From the NCBI GenBank assembly GCA_041688515.1, contig JBDNHZ010000011.1, forward strand, positions 1-10,750: DNA of 10,750 nucleotides. The letters run 5' to 3'. The notes beneath the pieces were generated by a model, which made no database searches, had not been told where the DNA came from, and was given only the letters and a program-made list of their open reading frames with translations. Made by a program: the position numbers and the translations under genes. This DNA is from UBA6176 sp041688515. Lineage in GTDB: Bacteria > Verrucomicrobiota > Verrucomicrobiia > Limisphaerales > UBA9464. Below, piece after piece: positions 5,342 through 10,750 of the stretch. Positions within the stretch are counted from its first letter, which is position 1. Each line of letters opens with the position of its first letter.

Positions 5342-6580
5342 ATGGCCTATCTGAACGAGAACTACCTGAAGTTGAAGGCGGGATACCTGTTTCCGGAAAT
5401 CGGACGACGCGTGAAGGCGTTCTGCGAGGGAAATCCCGAGGCTGCCAAGCGGTTGATCCGATGTGGGATCGGCGATGTGACCGAGCCATTGCCGGTGGCG
5501 GTCGTCGCGGCGATGCACCAGGCGGTAGACGAGATGTCGGTGCGCGAGACTTTCAGGGGCTACGGTCCGGAGCAGGGTTATGAGTGGCTCCGCGCCGCGA
5601 TCGCTGAGAACGATTATCGGGCTCATGGGCTGGAGGTGGCAGATGACGAGATTTTCGTCAGTGATGGGTCCAAGTGCGATTGCGGGGCGATTCTGGACAT
5701 CCTCGGCGACCGGAACAAGCTGGCGATCACGGACCCGGTGTATCCGGTCTACGTCGACACCAATGTGATGGCCGGTCACACCGGGGACGCCGATGCCAGC
5801 GGGGCCTATGCGGGCATCCATTATCTGCCGTGCACCCAGGAGAACGGGTTCATTCCGGCTCCGCCCGCGGAAGCGGTTGATGTGGTTTATCTGTGTTCGC
5901 CCAATAACCCGACGGGAGCGGCGGCCAACCGGGAACAGTTGGAGGCGTGGGTGGCGTACGCATTGAAGCATGGGGCGATCCTGCTCTTTGACGCGGCCTA
6001 CGAGGCTTACATCACGCAACCCGGCGTGCCGCACTCGATCTATGAGATTCCGGGAGCACGGGAATGTGCCATCGAGTTCCGGAGTTTTTCCAAGAGCGGT
6101 GGATTCACCGGGGTGCGCTGTGCCTTCACGGTGGTGCCGAAGTCCCTCAAGGCACGGACCGGGGCAGGGGAGAGACTGCCGTTGCATCCGCTCTGGTCGC
6201 GCCGGATGACGACCAAGTTCAATGGAGTGTCGTACCTCGTCCAGCGGGCGGCGGAGGCGCTGTATTCGGTCGAAGGCAAGGCGCAGGTCCGGGCGTTGGT
6301 GGAGCATTACATGGGAAATGCGCGGATCCTGGTCGCCGGGGCCAAGGCCGCCGGATTGACGGTGCTGGGAGGAGTGAACGCCCCGTACATCTGGGTCGGT
6401 GCGCCCGCGGGCTATACCAGTTGGCAGGCCTTCGACAAGATTCTGGGCGACGCCAATGTCGTGATCACGCCGGGATCGGGATTCGGGCGCAACGGCGAGG
6501 GATGGTTCCGGGTCAGCGCATTCAACAGTCGGGCGAATGCGGAGGAAGTGGCGCGACGGTTGCAAGCGCTGCGCTGGTAG
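5342..6580 (+). CDS. dapL: LL-diaminopimelate aminotransferase (EC 2.6.1.83)
   Basis: A cytoplasmic PLP-dependent fold-type I aminotransferase that converts tetrahydrodipicolinate plus glutamate to LL-2,6-diaminopimelate and 2-oxoglutarate, replacing the three acyl-pathway steps for lysine and peptidoglycan. The 412-residue length is the usual one for DapL. Visible family motifs: YGPEQGYEWLRAAIAEND from Y74, SDGSKCDCGAI from S107, the YPVYVDTNVMAGHTG segment, SPNNPTG (186-192) contacting the cofactor, DAAYEAYI with D217 and Y220, FRSFSKSGGFTG with Schiff-base lysine K251, and GWFRVSAFN with substrate-carboxylate arginine R390. All expected catalytic positions are present and the gene looks intact. 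The ATG at 5342 fits the DapL start NENYLKLKAGYLFP, but the upstream binding site is weak. It stands alone, divergent from the broken permease and followed by a repeat. DapL is known from Verrucomicrobia, plants, Chlamydia and some other bacteria. Confidence 0.95.
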   Translation: MAYLNENYLKLKAGYLFPEIGRRVKAFCEGNPEAAKRLIRCGIGDVTEPLPVAVVAAMHQAVDEMSVRETFRGYGPEQGYEWLRAAIAENDYRAHGLEVADDEIFVSDGSKCDCGAILDILGDRNKLAITDPVYPVYVDTNVMAGHTGDADASGAYAGIHYLPCTQENGFIPAPPAEAVDVVYLCSPNNPTGAAANREQLEAWVAYALKHGAILLFDAAYEAYITQPGVPHSIYEIPGARECAIEFRSFSKSGGFTGVRCAFTVVPKSLKARTGAGERLPLHPLWSRRMTTKFNGVSYLVQRAAEALYSVEGKAQVRALVEHYMGNARILVAGAKAAGLTVLGGVNAPYIWVGAPAGYTSWQAFDKILGDANVVITPGSGFGRNGEGWFRVSAFNSRANAEEVARRLQALRW

Positions 6581-6581
6581 A

Positions 6582-6655
6582 GGCGGAGGGACGAGTTCCA
6601 CGAGTCCTCAACTTCCCCGCAGATTTCGGACTCGCGAAACTCGTCATGGAACTCG
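6582..6655. repeat. Dispersed repeat family A, copy 2, with inverted arm
   Basis: GGCGGAGGGACGAG (6582-6595) repeats 791-804 exactly. The core 6590-6607 is complementary to 6628-6645 at 16 of 18 positions with a 20-base loop, so the transcript could fold into a long hairpin after dapL. A second arm, TGGAACTCG (6647-6655), pairs exactly with 6592-6600, giving an alternative stem. No U-run follows, so it is not a standard intrinsic terminator, though it may stop or protect the dapL transcript. It begins one base after the dapL TAG. The loop contains the 11-mer CCGCAGATTTC shared with repeat C. Confidence 0.65.
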
Positions 6656-6717
6656 ATGGGTGCCGCTGGACGGGGAAAAATCAAACTTCCAACTCCAAAC
6701 CTTGCAGGGGCCGTGGT

Positions 6718-6723
6718 AGGAGG
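6718..6723 (+). promoter_or_regulatory. Shine-Dalgarno AGGAGG for the sigma factor gene
   Basis: AGGAGG ends five bases before GTG at 6729 and fixes that codon as the start. An ATG at 6725 lies closer but is in another frame. This is the strongest ribosome binding site in the window. Confidence 0.75.
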
Positions 6724-6728
6724 GATGC

Positions 6729-7508
6729 GTGAATTTTCCGTCCACCCACTGGAGCATCCTGGGGCACGCGACCAAGAGCGGGGGCGAGCGGCAGGCGGCC
6801 GCGCTGGAAGAGATGTGTCAGCGCTACTGGGTGCCGGTCTTCTACGCCCTGCGGCAGCGGGGTTATGTCGAGGCTGAGGCGCAGGATCTGACCCAGGAAT
6901 TCCTGATGCAGCTCACGGACCACTCGGCCTGGCGTCGGGCCGATCCGCACCGGGGGCGGTTCCGCTCATTTCTGTTGGGATCCCTCAGCCGGTTCCTGCG
7001 CGAGGTGGAACTCCGGCGACGTGCCCTGAAGCGCGGAGGCGATGTGCTCCATCTGAGCGCGAGTGAAGAGGGAATGGCGGAGACCCTGACCGATGCGTCG
7101 GTGGCCGAAGATGTGGTCCGGTCATTTGATCGCAACTGGGCGCTGGAATTGTTGGGACGTTCGTTTGAACGGACCCGCCAGGAGTACGCCGCCAATGGGA
7201 AGGCGCACCTGTTCGCCCACCTGAAGGCGTTCCTGCCGGTAGGAAAAGAGCCTCCCACCTACGAGGCGATCGCCACGACCCTTGGGATTTCGCTGGCGGC
7301 GTTGAAGACCGAGATCTTCCGGTTGCGGAATGCGTTCCGCGTCAACGTCCGCTCGGAAGTGGCGCAGACGGTGTCCGCCCCGCACGAGATCGACGCCGAG
7401 CTGGCATGGCTCCAACGGGTGTTGATGGATCGCGGCAGCGACCTGCCCGCAGCGGTGGGTCCGACGTCGCCTGAGGATGCCCGCGTGCGGAACCCCGAGG
7501 CTTCATGA
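6729..7508 (+). CDS. Sigma-70-like (ECF-type) RNA polymerase sigma factor
   Basis: A transcription initiation factor of the two-domain (regions 2 and 4) class found beside Ser/Thr kinases in Planctomycetes and Verrucomicrobia. The N-terminus STHWSIL is typical of this group. Region 2 runs from about 26 to 62 (YWVPVFYALRQRGY, then EAQDLTQEFL), followed by HRGRFRSFLLGSLSRFL. Region 4 is about 175-215: PPTYEAIATTLGISLAALKT is the helix-turn-helix, followed by FRLRNAFR. Then comes a helical tail with EVAQTVSAPHEIDAELAWL and a disordered end. At 259 residues it is longer than a minimal ECF factor because of the tail and the linker. It starts at GTG 6729 with a strong AGGAGG. Its TGA overlaps the kinase ATG as ATGA, so the two are translationally coupled, and the kinase is the obvious candidate for controlling its activity. 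No anti-sigma factor gene is visible. Confidence 0.88.
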   Translation: MNFPSTHWSILGHATKSGGERQAAALEEMCQRYWVPVFYALRQRGYVEAEAQDLTQEFLMQLTDHSAWRRADPHRGRFRSFLLGSLSRFLREVELRRRALKRGGDVLHLSASEEGMAETLTDASVAEDVVRSFDRNWALELLGRSFERTRQEYAANGKAHLFAHLKAFLPVGKEPPTYEAIATTLGISLAALKTEIFRLRNAFRVNVRSEVAQTVSAPHEIDAELAWLQRVLMDRGSDLPAAVGPTSPEDARVRNPEAS

Positions 7509-10500
7509 CCGATCACAGGTGCCCGGACTGCCAGTCGCCTCTGGAATCTGGGGCATTGGATGGCCTCTGCCCGAGGTGCCTAGCCGGGCTGCTGTTTGAT
7601 CCGGGACCCGTCCCGGACGCCTCCATGCTCGCGGAGGAGATGCGGGCTTCGACGCCGCCGATGACCACCCGGAGCGTGTTGCTGGAGTTTCCCGGGTACG
7701 AGGTCACGCGGGAGTTGGCGCGGGGCGGCATGGGGATCGTGTACCAGGCGACCCAGTTGGAGCCACGGCGCGAGGTGGCGTTGAAGATGTTGCTTCCGCA
7801 CCAACTGGAAGCGGAGACGTTCCGGGAGCGCTTCCTGCTGGAGGCCCGGGCCATCGCGCGCCTCGAACACCCCCACATCCTGCCGGTGTATCAGGTCGGC
7901 GAGTACGACGGGGTCCCCTTCTTCACCATGAAGCTCGCCGCGGGAGGCACTCTGGCGGAGCGGCGGACACGGTATCGCCGGAGTTGGCGGGAGATCGCCG
8001 AGTTGGTGGCCATCCTCGCCGATGCGGTCCAGTACGCCCATGATCGCGGAGTGCTCCACCGGGATCTCAAGCCCGGCAATGTGCTTTTCGATGACACCGG
8101 GCGGGCCTATGTCAGCGATTTCGGCCTGGCCAAGCTGGCGGACGATGCCATGCCGGAGGAGGAACCGGGTCAGGTCATTGGAACGCCGCGCTACGTGGCT
8201 CCTGAGGTGGCCGGGCAGGGGTCGGAACTCGCGACGGTGGCGAGCGACATTTATGGCCTCGGGATCATCCTCTATGAGTTGCTTGCCCAGAAGGCCCCGT
8301 TCGCCGCGCTCAGCCAACAGGCCCTGCTGCGCATGGTCGCCGATGCTCCCGCTCCGCCACCCGGTGTGGAGCTTCGGGGAGTGCCGCATGAACTCGACAT
8401 CATCAGCATGCGATGTCTCGAGAAGGATCCGGATCGACGGCTGCAAAGTGCGGGAGCCCTCGCCCGCGAACTGAGGCGGTGGCTGTCGGGAAGTCCGATC
8501 GAATCGCTGCCGGCCACCCGGCAGGAACATTTCTGGCGATGGCTGAGGCAACAGCAGGCCGTCGTGGGACTCACCGTCGCCATCGCCGTCCTCGGCCTGG
8601 TGCTGGTCGTGGGTTCGGTCTGGGTGGCGTTCTCCCTCGCCGCCTCGCGTCAGGCCGTGGTGGAGGAGCGTGATCGCGCCCGGGGCGATCTGGTCCTTGC
8701 CCGCCTCGGCGAGGCGCGTGGACTTCGTCTGTCCGGTCGGATCCGCACCCGGGCCCGGGCGCTGGAGTTGCTCTCGGGCGCCGCCCAGGCGGAGGCGCGG
8801 GTTGAACTCCGGAATGAAGCGGCCGCAGTTCTTGGCCGTTGGGATGTCGGCCCCGAGGAGGATCGCCATCGACATTCCGGGGTCGGGCTTCCCGTCACGC
8901 TCTCGGATGGCCTGGATCTGGTGGCCGACGCCCGCCCGGATGGCGAGGTGCGCGTGTGGCGGCGCGCAACCGGCTCGACGCTGTGGAAGCATCGATCGGC
9001 GACGGGACGCCCGATCTTCACCCTGGCGTTCAGCCGTGCGGGTCGTTGGCTCGCCGTCGCGGATGAGGCTGGGGTTCGCGTTCTGGATGGATCCAACGGC
9101 TCCGTCGTGTTCGAGCAGGCTGGGCAGTGGCTGGGATTCTCCGCGGACGATCACCATGCGGTGGTGGCCGGTCGCGACCGCCAGATCGGTTTTCGCGAGA
9201 TGCCTTCCGGACGGTTGGTGCGGGCGTTCCCCTTGCCTGAATCCGCGGTTGGAGCGCTGGCGGTGTCGGATGGGCCGGGTCCTTCCCAGGTCCTGGTCCA
9301 ATGGAAGGATCATCTGGAAGTGATCGATCCGATGACCGGGGCGTCGGTTCGATGGCTGCCCTTCTACCGAGGCGATGTCCGGGCCGTTGTCTGGCGCAAC
9401 GGTTTCCTTCTGGTGGGTGACCAAGCCGGCGGCCTCCGTCTCTGGAACCTGCGCAGCGGCCGATTCCGGGATCTGGCCGGACACCGCAATCCCATCCGTC
9501 GTCTCGTGCTCTCCCCCGACGGGGGGCTGGCCTGGTCGGTGTCCGATGATGGACAAACCTGTCTGTGGCAGGGAAGGACGGGGCAATTGCTGGGACAATC
9601 GGAGCTTTGGCAGCCTCTGCTCTTCAGCGCCGATGGTGCCCGGCTCGTCTATCTGGACGGAGCGGAGTTCGGCATCGCCCGGATGCAACGTCCGGTCGGG
9701 TTGACTTCGGTCCCGCTGCGAGGCGGCAAGACGGTCCGCCACGTGGAGTTCAGCCCAGACGGGCAGTGGGTCGTCGCTGTGGGACAGTCTGGGGTCTCCC
9801 TGATCGAGCCGGTGCTGGGACAGGTGGTCCATTCAAGTCCGATCTACGGTGCCGTCTCCGCTCATTTTGAGCCGAAGGGAAAACGACTGGCGGTCGTGCA
9901 CCGCTTGGGCATCCGCTGGTTCGATCTGCGCGAGGTGGGGCGACGAATGACGCTGGTGCCGGCGGGTGAGATCCGCCCCCCTCGTTTGGCGTGGCTGGGA
10001 CGCTCCGTCGGGGATGGGGATGATCGGACGCTTCTGATCCCCGACGGAGACGGATCCCTGCTTCGGTTCGACCTCGTGGATCAAGAATGGCTTCCGCTGC
10101 AAAAGGAACTCGAGTCGGCTCGTGGTGCCACGATCGACCCAGCGGGGCGTTGGCTTGCGGTGGAATCCGAGGGGTTGCGGCTTTCGGTCATCCCCGTCGG
10201 CGGCGGGAAGCGGGTGCTGGAGCTCGAACCGGGTGCCGGAAGCCCGTCGTTCAGTCCGGACGGCCGACATCTGCTGGTGGCGGGTGGCGAGATGCACCGC
10301 GTCTTCAGCACTCACGATTGGCGTCCTTCCTTGGCGGAACCGACCGGTGCAGGAAGTACAACCCCCGGAATGGGCCGATGGTCCCGGTACGGCCGTGCCT
10401 TTGCAGTCGCGAGTCCCCGCTCGGGAGTTCTGGTGCTTTCCACGGAGTCCTGGCGGCCGGTGGTGCGGTTGGACTCCGGATTGCCCATCTCCTCTCTGGC

Positions 10501-10750
10501 GTTTGATCCCCACGGCCGGCGGATTGCCGCTGGAACCGATGACGATCACGTCCTTCTCTGGAGCCTGCCCGGGTTGCGGCAGGCGCTGGCGCCTCTGGGA
10601 TTGGCCTGGACCGAGAACATTTCTCCGGAAGGGAACGCAGTTCCTCCCGCAGGGGCCGCCGGGATCCGGGACGTTCACCCCATCGATCCGACGCTTGGGC
10701 GCATCCTGAGTCGGGGTCCGGCATCCCGACCGGAGGCCATGGATCTGGGG
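7505..10750 (+). CDS. Membrane Ser/Thr protein kinase with zinc-ribbon N-terminus and WD40-like C-terminal half, open at right edge
   Basis: All 1082 visible codons are open; the end lies beyond the window. Residues 6-25 form a CxxC...CxxC zinc-ribbon-like motif (C6, C9, C22, C25). The Hanks-type kinase domain (about 66-340) has ARGGMGIVY at 72-80 (alanine at the first loop glycine), ATP lysine K94, HRDLKPGN with catalytic D187, DFG at 205-207, GTPRYVAPE at 226-234 and D248 in SDIYGLG, so it should be active. One membrane span at about 353-377 is followed by a charged helix. The rest carries degenerate WD40-like blades with AFSRAGRWLA, LSPDG, FSPDGQW and FDPHGRR turns near 503-530, 625-650, 663-690, 744-770 and 995-1022. 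The final segment LWSLPGLRQALAPLGLAW is the usual near-end of such proteins. Topology would put the kinase inside and the propeller outside or in the periplasm, as a sensor (inference). GAGG at 7497-7500 precedes the ATG. Confidence 0.9.
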   Translation, partial: MTDHRCPDCQSPLESGALDGLCPRCLAGLLFDPGPVPDASMLAEEMRASTPPMTTRSVLLEFPGYEVTRELARGGMGIVYQATQLEPRREVALKMLLPHQLEAETFRERFLLEARAIARLEHPHILPVYQVGEYDGVPFFTMKLAAGGTLAERRTRYRRSWREIAELVAILADAVQYAHDRGVLHRDLKPGNVLFDDTGRAYVSDFGLAKLADDAMPEEEPGQVIGTPRYVAPEVAGQGSELATVASDIYGLGIILYELLAQKAPFAALSQQALLRMVADAPAPPPGVELRGVPHELDIISMRCLEKDPDRRLQSAGALARELRRWLSGSPIESLPATRQEHFWRWLRQQQAVVGLTVAIAVLGLVLVVGSVWVAFSLAASRQAVVEERDRARGDLVLARLGEARGLRLSGRIRTRARALELLSGAAQAEARVELRNEAAAVLGRWDVGPEEDRHRHSGVGLPVTLSDGLDLVADARPDGEVRVWRRATGSTLWKHRSATGRPIFTLAFSRAGRWLAVADEAGVRVLDGSNGSVVFEQAGQWLGFSADDHHAVVAGRDRQIGFREMPSGRLVRAFPLPESAVGALAVSDGPGPSQVLVQWKDHLEVIDPMTGASVRWLPFYRGDVRAVVWRNGFLLVGDQAGGLRLWNLRSGRFRDLAGHRNPIRRLVLSPDGGLAWSVSDDGQTCLWQGRTGQLLGQSELWQPLLFSADGARLVYLDGAEFGIARMQRPVGLTSVPLRGGKTVRHVEFSPDGQWVVAVGQSGVSLIEPVLGQVVHSSPIYGAVSAHFEPKGKRLAVVHRLGIRWFDLREVGRRMTLVPAGEIRPPRLAWLGRSVGDGDDRTLLIPDGDGSLLRFDLVDQEWLPLQKELESARGATIDPAGRWLAVESEGLRLSVIPVGGGKRVLELEPGAGSPSFSPDGRHLLVAGGEMHRVFSTHDWRPSLAEPTGAGSTTPGMGRWSRYGRAFAVASPRSGVLVLSTESWRPVVRLDSGLPISSLAFDPHGRRIAAGTDDDHVLLWSLPGLRQALAPLGLAWTENISPEGNAVPPAGAAGIRDVHPIDPTLGRILSRGPASRPEAMDLG

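Noticed and set aside
5240..6601. A 453-codon minus-strand frame opposite dapL
   Set aside because: It lies exactly antisense to a gene with complete DapL motifs; its translation is Arg/Pro/His-rich and resembles no protein.
7580..9832. A 750-codon minus-strand frame
   Set aside because: It is the antisense shadow of the kinase gene, whose plus-strand frame has all kinase motifs. Long antisense frames are expected at this GC content.

Overview
The window is GC-rich and most likely comes from a member of the Verrucomicrobiota (or a close PVC-group relative). The inference rests on three things: a sigma-70-like factor translationally coupled to a membrane Ser/Thr kinase with a WD40-like C-terminal half, an LL-diaminopimelate aminotransferase (DapL), and short dispersed intergenic repeats. 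No rRNA or tRNA gene, CRISPR array or transposase was recognised.

Layout. Bases 1-182 hold the probable 5' end of an unidentified minus-strand gene that runs off the left edge. Bases 233-790 encode a 185-residue protein of unknown function on the plus strand. Bases 791-1204 are a repeat-rich stretch without a credible gene. Bases 1205-3564 hold an export-type ABC locus read rightward: a YtrA-like GntR repressor, an ABC ATPase and an ABC-2-type permease. Bases 3558-5243, on the minus strand and convergent with it, hold a second ABC permease of a different type. Then come dapL (5342-6580) and a repeat hairpin (6582-6655). The window ends with the sigma factor (6729-7508) and the kinase gene (7505 to the right edge, still open).

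How the genes work together. GntR/YtrA repressor, ATPase and permease is the usual order of a self-regulated efflux operon. DapL would make LL-diaminopimelate from tetrahydrodipicolinate in one step, for lysine and peptidoglycan. The sigma factor and kinase overlap by an ATGA and probably form one signalling unit.

The most notable signal is that the whole ABC region looks damaged while its right-hand neighbours look intact. The repressor has lost its first codons to a repeat. The ATPase loses its reading frame near residue 265, where the permease frame takes over. The minus-strand permease is split by a single in-frame TAA. Both convergent permease genes end inside a tandem repeat. This could be real decay or, for the single-base events, sequence error. 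I found no clear evidence of a new defence or mobile system.
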